A DNA stretch of 64,000 bases from contig NZ_JOIU01000024.1 in NCBI RefSeq assembly GCF_000720135.1, positions 62,001-126,000 of the forward strand. Reading direction: 5' to 3'. Numbering within the stretch: position 1 is the stretch's first letter; each line of letters begins with the position of its first letter. The stretch is from Streptomyces sp. NRRL S-1022. Its GTDB lineage: Bacteria; Actinomycetota; Actinomycetes; Streptomycetales; Streptomycetaceae. Positions 1 to 10,601 of the stretch are shown piece by piece. The notes under the pieces were generated by a model. The model did not search any database, was not told the DNA's origin, and was given only the letters and a program-made list of their open reading frames with translations. The translations under genes and the position numbers were made by a program.

Positions 1-104
1 ACACGAGTCGTTCAAGAAAACGAACGATGCAATTCAAGCCGTGTGCGGGGCCCATGGGCCGGCGGATGGCTTGCGGGCCGTCGTCCGGGGCGGTATGCGT
101 CGCC

Positions 105-302
105 TCATGCGTGACGCGAGTGGTCCCGGTAGTGGCGGGCCAGGGCGTGGAAGGCCTGCCTCGGTTCCCGGTGCCAGGCGGAGTCCGGGTCGTCCGGGTG
201 GTCCCTGACGGTCCTGGTGGCGGCGTGGCTCGCCATGTCGAGGTCGCGCCGCGGGCCGTCCACGCGGTGCGGGGCGTCGGGCGTCACGAACTCGAAGGCC
301 AT
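105..302 (-). CDS. Small hypothetical protein (65 aa)
   Basis: Unrecognised small soluble protein. From the ATG at 302 the codons are almost all G/C-ending, as in the surrounding real genes, and the product is rich in Asp, His and Arg (start MAFEFVTPDAP, end HYRDHSRHA). The reading frame stays open upstream to about 602, but codon use there is poor, so the ATG is preferred although no good Shine-Dalgarno precedes it. Its 5' end is antisense to the beginning of a coiled-coil reading frame on the other strand. No motif, signal peptide or membrane segment is visible. No function can be assigned. Confidence 0.5.
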   Translation of the reverse strand: MAFEFVTPDAPHRVDGPRRDLDMASHAATRTVRDHPDDPDSAWHREPRQAFHALARHYRDHSRHA

Positions 303-307
303 CGCCG

Positions 308-674
308 CGTAGACGAGCAGGAGCTGCGCGCCCGGCAGGAGGAGGCCTAGGCATCCGGACGGGCGGTCGAGGAGGCCGGCACCCGGATGGGCGAGGCGGA
401 GGAACGGGTCCGCGAGCTGCGGGAGCGGCTGCGGCAGGCCGAGGAGGAGCAGCGCCGGGCGCGGGCCGGCGAGCAGGAGGCGCGGGAACGGGCAGGACAG
501 GCCGGCCGGGCCGTCCGCGAGGCCCGGCGCCGGGCCGGCACCGCCGCCGCACGGGCGGACCGTCCGGTTCCGAACGACAGGCCCTGGCCCCGCGGCCACC
601 ACGGCGGGCGCTCGAAAACCGTTGGAGCGGCGCCGTCGCGCCCCACTGCCGTGCTGCCGGACCGAGTCGTCTGA
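308..674 (+). pseudogene. Interrupted coiled-coil protein remnant
   Basis: An Arg/Glu-rich heptad-like coiled coil begins near 308 (V-D-E-Q-E-L-R-A-R-Q-E-E-A), meets an in-frame TAG at 348-350 and continues in the same frame from 351 (VEEAG then MGEAEERVRELRERLRQ). An ATG at 387 with GAGGAGG about 11 bases upstream could restart a 95-residue product ending at 674. Codon bias is good to about 590; the last 25 or so codons look random. Either a short coiled-coil protein starts at 387, or this is a decayed longer gene with a nonsense mutation and a lost 3' end. It is not assigned to a family. Confidence 0.35.
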
Positions 675-759
675 GCGAAGGCGTGCCGTTGTACACCGTG
701 TGAGACCTCCCGAGCGCTGCTTCCTGCTGCGGACTTCTCACTGAGATCGGTGTACTCCC

Positions 760-972
760 GTGCTCAACACCTGGGTGGACGCGCCCACCTGCCTGCCGCT
801 CGTGCTCCACCGCTGCCGCGCGTGCCCGTCGGAGCGCTTCCGGGCAAGCGGCGAATTCCGCGTCAACGCACATCACAAGGCCATCGACGCCTGGCTCCTC
901 CCGCTCTGCATCTCGTGCGGGGACACCGCGAAGTTCACGGTCCTGGAGCGGATGAAGGTGCGCTCCGTATGA
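760..972 (+). pseudogene. Truncated DUF1062 protein
   Basis: The 70-residue product (start MLNTWVDAPTCLPLVLHRC, GTG start) matches what I know of the N-terminus of DUF1062 proteins: CxxC pair in HRCRACPS, then FRASGEFRVNAHHKAIDAWLL, a second Cys pair in LCISCGDTAKFTVLERMKVRS. Full-length members are roughly 180-200 residues and continue after the V-R-S motif. Here an in-frame TGA at 970-972 stops translation exactly there, and the convergent acetyltransferase gene starts 8 bases later, so the C-terminal two thirds are absent. Deletion fused the gene fragment to the next gene's 3' side. Probably non-functional. Confidence 0.6.
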
Positions 973-980
973 CGGCGGCT

Positions 981-1670
981 CTATCCGTGGAGCCAGATCC
1001 GCAGCGGGCCGACCGGCTCGAAGCCGTGGCGCAGGGCGGCCTCCAGGCCGGCGCCGTGCTCGTAACCGACCACCGGCAGGTCCGGGAACAGCCGGTGCAC
1101 CGCCTCCAGTACGCCCAGCCAGGCAGTGTCCGGGCCGCCGTCCGAGGCGAAGACGTTGGAGACGCCGACCACCTGGTCGCTGCGGCTCGCCACCGCTCCG
1201 GCGGCCACCCGGCCGCCCGCGTCCCGTCCGGCGAGCACGAACGTGGCCGCATCGCCGAGCAGTTCGGACCGGAAGAGGTCCGCGTCGCCGTCGCCGTCGT
1301 CCCAGGCCAGTGCCCAGGCGTGCAGGTCGTCCGGCGCGTCGGCCACCCCCCACGCGAGGCCGGAGGCAGTGGCGGCCGCGCTCGTCGCACGATGGATCCA
1401 CTGTGCCTCGAAGAGGACCTGGAAGCCGGCCGCGGTCAGGTCGAGGTCGGCGAAGCTGTCCTTGACGGAGGCACCCGGCGCGGTGGTGTCGATGCGGGCC
1501 GCCAACGCGGCCGGGTCGGCGCCCGGCGCCAGCGTCACCGCGTCGGGGTAGTACGGGGGCGTGCGGGCCGGAGCGGCCCATGCCTCCTCTCCGAACTCGC
1601 CCGCCAGGCCGTGCGATCGGCTCATCGCCGCGCACCACTCGGCGTTGTTGCGGGCGGCGGCCCGGACCAT
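981..1670 (-). CDS. GNAT-like acetyltransferase
   Basis: Soluble protein of about 229 residues resembling the GNAT-like family common in Streptomyces that begins with an R-A-A-A-R-N-N-A-E-W-C element. The C-terminal half contains the acyl-CoA-binding-like part (VLAGRDAGGRVAAGAVASR, then VVGVSNVF) and the closing GYEHGAGLEAALRHGFEPVGPLRIW, which is the usual last strand and helix of a GNAT. The substrate is unknown. An alternative GTG start lies seven codons upstream at 1691; neither start has a strong Shine-Dalgarno. It is convergent with the DUF1062 fragment. Confidence 0.7.
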   Translation of the reverse strand: MVRAAARNNAEWCAAMSRSHGLAGEFGEEAWAAPARTPPYYPDAVTLAPGADPAALAARIDTTAPGASVKDSFADLDLTAAGFQVLFEAQWIHRATSAAATASGLAWGVADAPDDLHAWALAWDDGDGDADLFRSELLGDAATFVLAGRDAGGRVAAGAVASRSDQVVGVSNVFASDGGPDTAWLGVLEAVHRLFPDLPVVGYEHGAGLEAALRHGFEPVGPLRIWLHG

Positions 1671-2076
1671 GGACTGCTCAGACGTCGTCACGAGCGGATC
1701 ATGGCCCGTTCCGGACGGTGTGTCGAACGGTTTCCCGGTGCGGTGGGAGCAGGTGGTCGGGCCGGACGGCGGCTTCGGAGCGGCACCGAGGTTTCCTGGC
1801 GGGAACGACGGGCGCGGCCGGGGGAAGACGACCACGCAGGCGATTCCCGGTGCATGAACTACCGGGAACGCGGCCGAACGAGCCCGCCCGGCCGGTGCCT
1901 TCGAGCGCGCCGGACCTGCTCACCCATGCGGGCGCACCCCGCCCCGCCGTCCGCGGCATCCGGGGGCCGGCCGTTCGGCAGCAGTGTGATCTTTGCCATG
2001 TGGCGTGATGGATCGGCGTTGAACGGGCAACGTTCCCCTTCATGCCCCACGCGAACCCCCAGCAGCAGGTGATGTG
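1671..2076. other. Intergenic region, no gene
   Basis: About 400 bases between the divergent acetyltransferase and acyltransferase genes. Reading frames here have no codon bias. It presumably holds both promoters. The only structure seen is a short inverted repeat, GAACG GGCAA CGTTC (about 2020-2034), some 45 bases before the acyltransferase start; its role is unknown. Confidence 0.4.
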
Positions 2077-3240
2077 ATGACCACGGCGACGACCCGGGCG
2101 CCCCGGACGCCATCCGCCCGGACCGGCGCGGCCACCGCCGGGCCCCCCGCGCCGACCGCTCCGCCCTCCCTGCCGTCGCTCACCGGGCTGCGCTGGATGG
2201 CGGCGCTGCTGGTGTTCGGCCTGCACGTGAACAACTTCGGCTACTTCGGCGGCACCGGTGGCCGCCTCGTGAACTGGGCCTTCGGCGCCGGCGCCACCGG
2301 AGTGTCGTTCTTCTTCGTGCTGTCCGGATTCGTACTGACCTGGTCGGCCCGGCCCCGCGACCGCGCGCTCGCCTTCTGGCGGCGGCGCATCGCCCGGATC
2401 TACCCGGTGCACCTGGCCACCCTCGTCGTGGCGCTCGTCATGGCGTGCACGCTGTCCCACCAGCCCCGGCCGACGGTGAAGCAGGCGCTGGCGAACGTGC
2501 TGCTGCTGCACTCCTGGTGGCAGCCGTGGTGGCAGACCCTCGACCCCGTGAGCTGGTCCCTGGCCTGCGAGGCGTTCTTCTACGCGGCCTTCCCGCTGCT
2601 GTTCCTGCTGCTGCGCCGGCTCGGGGTGCGCGGCGCGATGGCGCTGGGCGGGCTGTCCGTGGCGGCGGTCCTGGTGCTGGCCTGGTCGGACGCCCACCAC
2701 TGGTGGGACCACCCGATCTACTCGTTCCCCGCAGCGCGGCTGCCCGAGTTCGTGCTCGGCGCGGTCACCGCGCGGCTGGTGCTGCTCGACCGCTGGCGCG
2801 GACCCGGTCTGGAGGCCTCGCTCGCCCTGGCCGTCATCGGCTACTTCCTGGTGCCGCAGATCACGCCCGGCTACTCCTCGCTCGTGTGCACCCTCACCGG
2901 TTTCACCCTGCTCATCCCCGCGGCGGCGGCCGCCGACCTGCACGGGCTGCCGTCCCTGTGGCGCCGCCCGCGGATGGTGCGGCTCGGGGAGCTGTCGTTC
3001 GCCTTTTACATGATCCATCTGCTGGTGCTGCGCGCCACGGCGGAGGTGCTGGGCAAGAAACCGCATTTCGGCGCCCCGGCAGGGCTGATGGTCACCGCGG
3101 CCGTGTTCGGTGTCTCGCTCGGCCTGTCCTGGCTGCTGTACGAGGCGGTGGAGTGCCCGGCACGGCGCCTGCTGCTGCGCCGCCGCAGGCCGGCCCCGGT
3201 GCCGGCCGGCCGGGAGGCCCCGGCACCGGCGCACGACTGA
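2077..3240 (+). CDS. Acyltransferase 3 family membrane protein
   Basis: Integral membrane O-acyltransferase of the acyltransferase-3 (OafA/YrhL-like) family, 387 residues. After a Pro/Ala/Thr-rich N-terminus comes the family signature L-T-G-L-R-W-M-A-A-L-L-V-F with a conserved His in the first helix (FGLHVNNFGYF), then VSFFFVLSGFVLTW and the conserved Arg-containing FWRRRIARIYPVHL. About ten hydrophobic helices follow, and SWSLACEAFFYAAFP is the usual S-W-S-L-x-x-E motif. Such enzymes acylate cell-surface or secreted sugars and lipids, or natural products; the substrate cannot be told. GTG 2074 and ATG 2077 are adjacent possible starts. Confidence 0.85.
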   Translation: MTTATTRAPRTPSARTGAATAGPPAPTAPPSLPSLTGLRWMAALLVFGLHVNNFGYFGGTGGRLVNWAFGAGATGVSFFFVLSGFVLTWSARPRDRALAFWRRRIARIYPVHLATLVVALVMACTLSHQPRPTVKQALANVLLLHSWWQPWWQTLDPVSWSLACEAFFYAAFPLLFLLLRRLGVRGAMALGGLSVAAVLVLAWSDAHHWWDHPIYSFPAARLPEFVLGAVTARLVLLDRWRGPGLEASLALAVIGYFLVPQITPGYSSLVCTLTGFTLLIPAAAAADLHGLPSLWRRPRMVRLGELSFAFYMIHLLVLRATAEVLGKKPHFGAPAGLMVTAAVFGVSLGLSWLLYEAVECPARRLLLRRRRPAPVPAGREAPAPAHD

Positions 3241-3787
3241 CGCCGGCACCGGCACGACGGGCACGGCGCTCCGCGCTCCGTGCGCCGCCCCGGCCGACGC
3301 CCGCCGCCCCCCCCTTCGCCACCCCGCGCCATGGTCCGTCCGGCCGCACGCGCGGGTGACGTCCGCAACAGCCGGGAGAGTCCCGCGTCATTCGGGGTAG
3401 GCGGCACCCGACACCGGCCCGGCGGCGCCCGCCGACGGGCCGGCACCAGTCGAACGCACGGAAGGAGCCGAGTCGGCGTGCGCGGGAAGCGGAGCGGCGG
3501 GGTCGTACGGCTCGCGCTCCCGCATGCCGTGCGCCTCGGCCGCCGCGGGCTGCCGGCGCCGGGTGCGGGACCGCCCCGGGCGGGCAGGCCGCGGCCCGGG
3601 CATCCGCTGTCGGCACCAGCCGCCCGGTGTTCCGGGCAAAGCGCCTGTGACCTGGGGAAAGTTCGCGTGAACGCGGGACCGGGAGCGGGTTTGGCCGTGC
3701 CGGACACAGAGAGCTACGGTGGGCGGTCGGCAATGATCGGCGTCGGGAGCCGGCGGACCGGCGGACCTGGCCGTGCGAGAGGAGAGG
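3241..3787. other. Intergenic region upstream of the stressosome operon
   Basis: About 550 bases with no credible gene: all open frames here are short or lack third-position GC bias. The 3' part (about 3650-3785) probably carries the promoter of the rsbR operon; a GTTCGCGTGAACG near-palindrome lies around 3660-3672. I could not identify convincing -35/-10 boxes. Confidence 0.4.
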
Positions 3788-4681
3788 ATGAGCGTGCCCG
3801 AGCAGGACGCGGTCGAATCGGCACCACAGGTGGTGAGTTCCTTCCTGGAACAGCGCAAGGAGCAGATCGCCCAGCGCTGGGCCGACGCCCCCCTGTTCCG
3901 GTCGGTCTTCACCGTCTCGCGTGACGAGGCGGTCGAGGCGTGCAAGGCCGTGGTGGAGGCGCTGTCCGAGGTGGCCGTCAGCGGTCGGCTGGAGGACATC
4001 GGGGCGTCCGGTTTCGCGCCGGTGCGTGACCAGCTGGGGCGGATGACGCAGACCCGGGCCCGGGCGGGATCGACCCCGGCGCAGATCGCCGACGAGGTGG
4101 GCGGGCTGCGCGACTCGGCGGTCGAGCTGCTGCGCGAGGAGTTCACCGACCCCGCGGCCCCGCAGGCCCAGGAGTCCGTGCTGGCGCTGACCCTGCTGCT
4201 GTGCACGCTGCGCCTGGTGGTGATGGAGACGGCGCTGGACGCGAACGCCGAGCTGATCGAACGGCAGCGGCAGCAGCTGCTCGAAGTGGCCACCCCGGTG
4301 ATCAAGCTGTGGGAGGGCACGGTCGCCGTACCGCTGATCGGGACGCTGGACAGCGCGCGCAGCCAGGTCGTGATGGAGTCGCTGCTGGAGGCCATCGTCG
4401 ACCAGCGGGCCCGGTACGCCATCCTGGACATCACCGGGGTGCCGACGGTCGACTCGCTCGTCGCCCAGCACCTGATGAAGACGGTGGCCGCGGCCCGCCT
4501 GATGGGTGCCGAGTGCATCGTCTCCGGGATCCGCCCGGCCATCGCGCAGACCATCGTGCAGCTCGGCATCGACCTGGGCACCGTGCTCACCCGTGCCTCG
4601 CTGTCCGACGCGCTGGCCTACGCGCTGGGCAAGCAGGGCATCGAGGTGTCCCGTTCGGACGCGGGTGCGAGCGCCCGGTGA
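3788..4681 (+). CDS. rsbR: RsbR-type stressosome protein
   Basis: Structural and sensory subunit of the stressosome, 297 residues. Residues 1-165 form a mostly helical N-terminal sensory region (RsbR N-terminal globin-like type). Residues 180-290 are a STAS domain with ILDITGVPTVDSLVAQH and GIRPAIAQTIVQLGI. By alignment with the B. subtilis RsbRA family, the two phosphorylatable positions are Ser223 (usually Thr) and Thr255 (the T of IAQT). The ATG at 3788 follows a strong purine-rich RBS (GAGAGGAGAGG). It is the first of five coupled genes and overlaps the next by GTGA. With RsbS it would sequester the RsbT kinase until stress. Confidence 0.9.
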   Translation: MSVPEQDAVESAPQVVSSFLEQRKEQIAQRWADAPLFRSVFTVSRDEAVEACKAVVEALSEVAVSGRLEDIGASGFAPVRDQLGRMTQTRARAGSTPAQIADEVGGLRDSAVELLREEFTDPAAPQAQESVLALTLLLCTLRLVVMETALDANAELIERQRQQLLEVATPVIKLWEGTVAVPLIGTLDSARSQVVMESLLEAIVDQRARYAILDITGVPTVDSLVAQHLMKTVAAARLMGAECIVSGIRPAIAQTIVQLGIDLGTVLTRASLSDALAYALGKQGIEVSRSDAGASAR

Positions 4682-5058
4682 ACCAGCCCACTCCCGGTCA
4701 GTCCGCCCAGGTCCCCGTCCTCGCCCTGGGCGACGTCCTGCTGGTCTCCTTGCAGGGCGAGCTGCACGACGGCATGGCCGAACAGCTGCAGCACGACATC
4801 TCCAGCCGTATCGCCACCAGCCGGGTGACCGGCGTGGTGCTCGACATCTCGGGCGTGGACGTCGTCGACTCCTTCCTCGGCCGGGTGCTCGCGGAGATCG
4901 CCTCCACGGCCAGCCTGCTGGCGGCCCGTACGGTGCTGGCCGGGATGCGGCCCGCCGTGGCGATCACCCTGGTCGAACTGGGACTGACCCTGCCCGGTCT
5001 GGTCACCGCCCTGGACGTCGACCGTGCCATGGAACTGCTCACCCAGAGGGGGAGCTGA
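4678..5058 (+). CDS. rsbS: RsbS-type STAS stressosome scaffold
   Basis: Single STAS-domain protein of 126 residues, core of the stressosome together with RsbR. The motif VVLDISGVDVVDSFLGRVL carries the conserved Ser65 (D-S-F-L-G-R), the expected target of RsbT kinase; GMRPAVAITLVELGL follows, as in the family. It starts with GTG at 4678 that overlaps the rsbR stop codon (GTGA) and ends in an ATGA overlap with rsbT, so the three are translationally coupled and likely made in fixed proportion. Confidence 0.92.
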   Translation: MNQPTPGQSAQVPVLALGDVLLVSLQGELHDGMAEQLQHDISSRIATSRVTGVVLDISGVDVVDSFLGRVLAEIASTASLLAARTVLAGMRPAVAITLVELGLTLPGLVTALDVDRAMELLTQRGS

Positions 5059-5504
5059 TGCAGCTGTCCGGCCAGGCGACCGCGACGCGCCTGCCCATCG
5101 GCTCGGACGCGGATCTGGCCTGGGTCCGGCAGCAGGTGCGGCAATGCGCGGCGCAACTCGGTTTCGGTCTGGTGCAGCAGACCAAGCTGGTCACGGCGGC
5201 CAGCGAGCTGGCCCGCAACACGCTGGTGCACGGCGGCGGCGGGCGGGCGGAGATCACCCCGCTGGACAACGGCCGTACCCGGGGCCTGCGCATGAGTTTC
5301 ATCGACGACGGTCCGGGCATCCGCGACCTGGAGCTGGCCATGACCGACGGATACACCTCCGGCGGCGGCCTCGGACTCGGGCTGAGCGGAGCAAAACGGC
5401 TGGTGCACGAGTTCAGCGTCGACACCGAGCCCGGCCGGGGCACGACCGTCACGGCCGTCGCCTGGGTCGCCCAGGTTCCCTCGTCCCGTCCGGGGGTGGG
5501 ATGA
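5058..5504 (+). CDS. rsbT: RsbT-type serine/threonine kinase
   Basis: GHKL-fold protein kinase of 148 residues that phosphorylates RsbS and RsbR and, once released, activates an RsbU-type phosphatase. Visible ATP-binding boxes: N box ELARNTLVHGGGG, G1 box FIDDGPGI, and G2 box GGGLGLGLSGAKRLVHEF. Start ATG overlaps the rsbS stop (ATGA), and its stop overlaps the ATG of the next gene in the same way. The order R-S-T is the same as in Bacillus and other stressosome operons. Confidence 0.92.
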   Translation: MQLSGQATATRLPIGSDADLAWVRQQVRQCAAQLGFGLVQQTKLVTAASELARNTLVHGGGGRAEITPLDNGRTRGLRMSFIDDGPGIRDLELAMTDGYTSGGGLGLGLSGAKRLVHEFSVDTEPGRGTTVTAVAWVAQVPSSRPGVG

Positions 5505-6562
5505 GCCGGGTGTGGGAGGTCCCGGTGCACGACTCCACCCGGGTCCGGGACGCCCGGATCGCGGCCCGTGAGGCGTGCGAACAGGCGGGCCTGGCCCCCG
5601 TGCGCACGGCGGACGCGGAGCTGGTCGCCACCGAGCTGGCCACCAATCTGCTCAAGCACGCCGGCGGGGGCCTCATGGTGGTGAACCTCGTGGAGCCGCC
5701 GACCGGTGAGGCGGGCACCTCGGTGCAGGTGTACTCGCTCGACCACGGGCCGGGCATCGCCGACGTCGGCGCGGCGCAGCGCGACGGCTGGTCCAGCGCC
5801 ACCGGCTCGCTCGGCGCGGGCCTGGGCAGCTGCCTGCGCAGCGCCAACTCCTTCCATCTGCACAGCGTGCCGGGCCGCGGCACGGTGGCCGCGGCACGGA
5901 TAGACCCCGAACCCGACCGGCGCGGGGCCTTCGCGGCGCCGGTGCCCGCGGGCGGCATCACGGTCGCGCTCGCGCAGGCCGAGCAGTCCGGCGACGCCTG
6001 GGGCTGGGCACGCTCGGGCGGCCTGCTGACGCTGCTGCTCGCGGACGGCCTCGGGCACGGCGCGAAGGCCGCGCACGCTTCCGACGCCGCCGTGGCCGAG
6101 CTGCGCAGCGCCCCGTACCTGCCGCCGGGGGAGCTGCTGCGCCGCCTGCACACGGTGCTGCGGCGCACCCGGGGCGCCGCGGTGGCGGTGGCCCAGGTGG
6201 ACGAGGAACGGGCGGAACTCAGTTTCGCCGGGGTCGGCAACGCCGGCGCCCGGCTGCGCACCGCGGACTCCTGGACGTCCCTCGTCTCCCACCCGGGGAT
6301 CGTCGGGGCATACTTCCCGTCGAACGTTCCGGTGCGCCGGATGCCGTGGCGCCGGGACAGTCTCCTCGTGCTGCACAGCGACGGACTGCCCAGCCGCTGG
6401 CATCCTCCGGAGGATCCCCTGCTGCTCGCCCACGACCCGTCGGTGGTGGCCGCGGCGATCCTGCGGGACGCCGGCAGCCCCGCCCGCCCCGTACGCGACG
6501 ACACCAGCGTGGCCGTACTGGCCCCCGACCGCCGGACCAGCGCCCATGACAGCCGCCTCTGA
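5501..6562 (+). CDS. RsbT-like ATPase fused to RsbX-like PP2C phosphatase
   Basis: Two-domain protein of 353 residues. Residues 1-130 are a second GHKL kinase-like domain (ELVATELATNLLKHAGGG, YSLDHGPGIADV, GLGSCLRSANSF; the G2 box is degenerate). Residues 150-350 are a compact SpoIIE/PP2C phosphatase (LLLADGLGHGAKAAHASDAA, VGNAGARL, LLVLHSDGLPSRW, RDDTSVAVLAP) without other domains, as in B. subtilis RsbX, which resets the stressosome by dephosphorylating RsbS/RsbR. The Asp residues of DGLGHG and DDTS are the expected metal ligands. ATGA overlap with rsbT supports a direct role; the fusion joins antagonistic kinase and phosphatase activities in one chain. Confidence 0.85.
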   Translation: MSRVWEVPVHDSTRVRDARIAAREACEQAGLAPVRTADAELVATELATNLLKHAGGGLMVVNLVEPPTGEAGTSVQVYSLDHGPGIADVGAAQRDGWSSATGSLGAGLGSCLRSANSFHLHSVPGRGTVAAARIDPEPDRRGAFAAPVPAGGITVALAQAEQSGDAWGWARSGGLLTLLLADGLGHGAKAAHASDAAVAELRSAPYLPPGELLRRLHTVLRRTRGAAVAVAQVDEERAELSFAGVGNAGARLRTADSWTSLVSHPGIVGAYFPSNVPVRRMPWRRDSLLVLHSDGLPSRWHPPEDPLLLAHDPSVVAAAILRDAGSPARPVRDDTSVAVLAPDRRTSAHDSRL

Positions 6563-8213
6563 GAACTGGACCATCGCCACCGCCGCCGACGCGGCCCGCG
6601 CCCGTGCCCTGCTGGCCCGGCTCCTCGCGGACGCCGGGGTGTCCGCGTTCGACCGGGTCCGCTTCCTCGCCGCGCTCGGGGCCCGGCTGCGCGCCGGCCT
6701 CGCCGCGGACGGCACGGACCTGACCGTGACCGCCGGCGCGGGCGGCGAGCTGCGGGTCGCCCTGGGCGGGCCCGAGCCCTGGCAGCACACCGTCGTCTGT
6801 CCCTCGCCGGTGGCCGCTCCGCCGTCCGGCCTGGACGACGCCCCGCTCGCCGAGGCGCTGCTGGACGCCGACGCGGACGCGGACGCCCTGCTGGCGCGCC
6901 TGACGGAGACGGAGGAGCTGCTCGGGTTCCACCGGGAGGAGCTGCACCAGACCAACCAGGGGGTGCTGGCGCTGCACGCCGAACTGGAGGCGGCGGCGCG
7001 GGCACAGCGTGAACTCCTCGACGCGGAGCGGGCTGCGCGCGCGGAGGCGGAGAACGCGCGCCGCCTGTTGACGTTCCTGGCCAACGCCAGTGCCGTCCTG
7101 AACGCCTCCCTGGAGCACGAGGACATCCTGCGCCGGCTGCCCGAGCTGCTGGTCCCGGAGTACGCGCGGCACGTCGACATCTGGTTCATGGACGACGAGC
7201 GGACCGCGCCGGGCGAGCGGGCGGCGGCCACGGTGACGGCGGCCCGCACCGGCCGCCCGCAGCACGCGGGCCCGCACCCCGCCGAACTGCCGGGCGTGGA
7301 CGACCTGCCGGCCTCGGCGCTGTACCCGGACCGGCCGCTGCTGTGCCTGCCGCTGGGCGCGCGTACCGTGCAGGGCGTGCTCACGCTGGCCGCGCCCGGT
7401 GACCGGTTCGACCCGGACACCACCGTGATGCTGCTGGAGCTGGCCCGGCGGGCGGGCATCGCCCTGGACAACGCCCGCCGGTACGAGCAGCACCGGGACG
7501 TCGCCAAGGCCCTGCAGCGGGCGCAGCTCACCGATCTGCCCGCCACCCGGGGTCTCGACCTGGCCGCCCGCTATCTGCCGGCGACGCACGGTCTGAACAT
7601 CGGCGGCGACTGGTACGACGCGTTTCCGCAGCCGGACGGCAGTGTGCTGGCGGTGATAGGGGACGTCACCGGGCACGGGCTGCGCGCGGCGGTCATCATG
7701 GGCCAGTTGCGCACCGCGCTGCGCGCCTACGCCGTCGAGGGCAACGGCCCGGCGCAGATCCTCACCCTGCTGCACCGGATGCTCCGCCACCAGCAGCCGG
7801 AGCTGTACGCGACCTGTGCGATCGCCCGGTTCACGCCCGGCGAGCCCGGGGTGGTGTGGGCCGCGGCCGGGCATCCGCCGGCCGTCACGCGCGGTCCCCG
7901 GGGCGAGGTGCGGGTGCTGGACGCCAAGCCGGGGATCATGCTCGGGGTTCCGGTGCCGTTCACGTACGAGGAGCACACCCTGGAGCTGCCGGCGGGGTCG
8001 ACGCTCGCGCTGTACACGGACGGTCTGGTGGAGCGCCGGGCCGCCGGGATCGACGCGGGCATCGACCGGCTGGCCCAGGCGATGGGGGCGCTCGGCGGGG
8101 CGGATCTGGTGGATCTGGACGCGGCGGCCGACGCGGTGCTCAAGCCGATGCTGCACGACTCCGAACACGACGACGACATCTGTCTGTTGCTGTGCCGCAC
8201 CACGCAGGAGTGA
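6546..8213 (+). CDS. RsbU-like PP2C phosphatase with coiled coil and GAF region
   Basis: 555-residue output phosphatase. An N-terminal region of about 110 residues (ATPase-like remnant, beginning WTIATAADAARARALL) is followed by a long Glu/Ala-rich coiled coil (about 110-180), a GAF-like region (about 180-315, LLTFLANASAVLNASLEHEDIL to GIALDNARRYEQ) and a C-terminal SpoIIE/PP2C domain (about 330-550) with IGGDWYDAF, VIGDVTGHGLRAAVIMGQLR, AAAGHPPAV, LALYTDGLVERR and HDDDICLLL. It overlaps the previous gene by 17 bases, so it belongs to the rsbRST operon. It would dephosphorylate an RsbV/SpoIIAA-type anti-anti-sigma factor, which is not encoded in this window. Confidence 0.85.
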   Translation: MTAASENWTIATAADAARARALLARLLADAGVSAFDRVRFLAALGARLRAGLAADGTDLTVTAGAGGELRVALGGPEPWQHTVVCPSPVAAPPSGLDDAPLAEALLDADADADALLARLTETEELLGFHREELHQTNQGVLALHAELEAAARAQRELLDAERAARAEAENARRLLTFLANASAVLNASLEHEDILRRLPELLVPEYARHVDIWFMDDERTAPGERAAATVTAARTGRPQHAGPHPAELPGVDDLPASALYPDRPLLCLPLGARTVQGVLTLAAPGDRFDPDTTVMLLELARRAGIALDNARRYEQHRDVAKALQRAQLTDLPATRGLDLAARYLPATHGLNIGGDWYDAFPQPDGSVLAVIGDVTGHGLRAAVIMGQLRTALRAYAVEGNGPAQILTLLHRMLRHQQPELYATCAIARFTPGEPGVVWAAAGHPPAVTRGPRGEVRVLDAKPGIMLGVPVPFTYEEHTLELPAGSTLALYTDGLVERRAAGIDAGIDRLAQAMGALGGADLVDLDAAADAVLKPMLHDSEHDDDICLLLCRTTQE

Positions 8214-8224
8214 GCGGGCGGTGA

Positions 8225-8249
8225 CGCCGGCCCCGTGACGGGGCCGGCG
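8225..8249. terminator. Bidirectional hairpin terminator
   Basis: A perfect 11-bp inverted repeat (CGCCGGCCCCG / CGGGGCCGGCG) with a 3-base loop TGA lies between the convergent phosphatase and catalase genes. There is no U tract, which is usual in Streptomyces. It probably serves both genes. Confidence 0.7.
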
Positions 8250-8324
8250 CCGCGCCGTGCGGGCGGTGTCCCGCCCCGGCACTCCTGGTCGCCTTGGCAC
8301 TCCTGGCCCGCCCTGGCCTCCTGG

Positions 8325-10601
<2,277 letters not shown>

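Noticed and set aside
34..1638. Very long minus-strand open frame (534 codons) across several genes
   Set aside because: It is the antisense or off-frame shadow typical of high-GC DNA: Arg/Pro/Gly-rich, no codon bias, and it crosses the real 65-aa, DUF1062 and GNAT genes.
3280..3924. ORF upstream of and overlapping rsbR
   Set aside because: No codon bias, Arg/Pro/Gly-rich product, and it overlaps the clear RsbR start.
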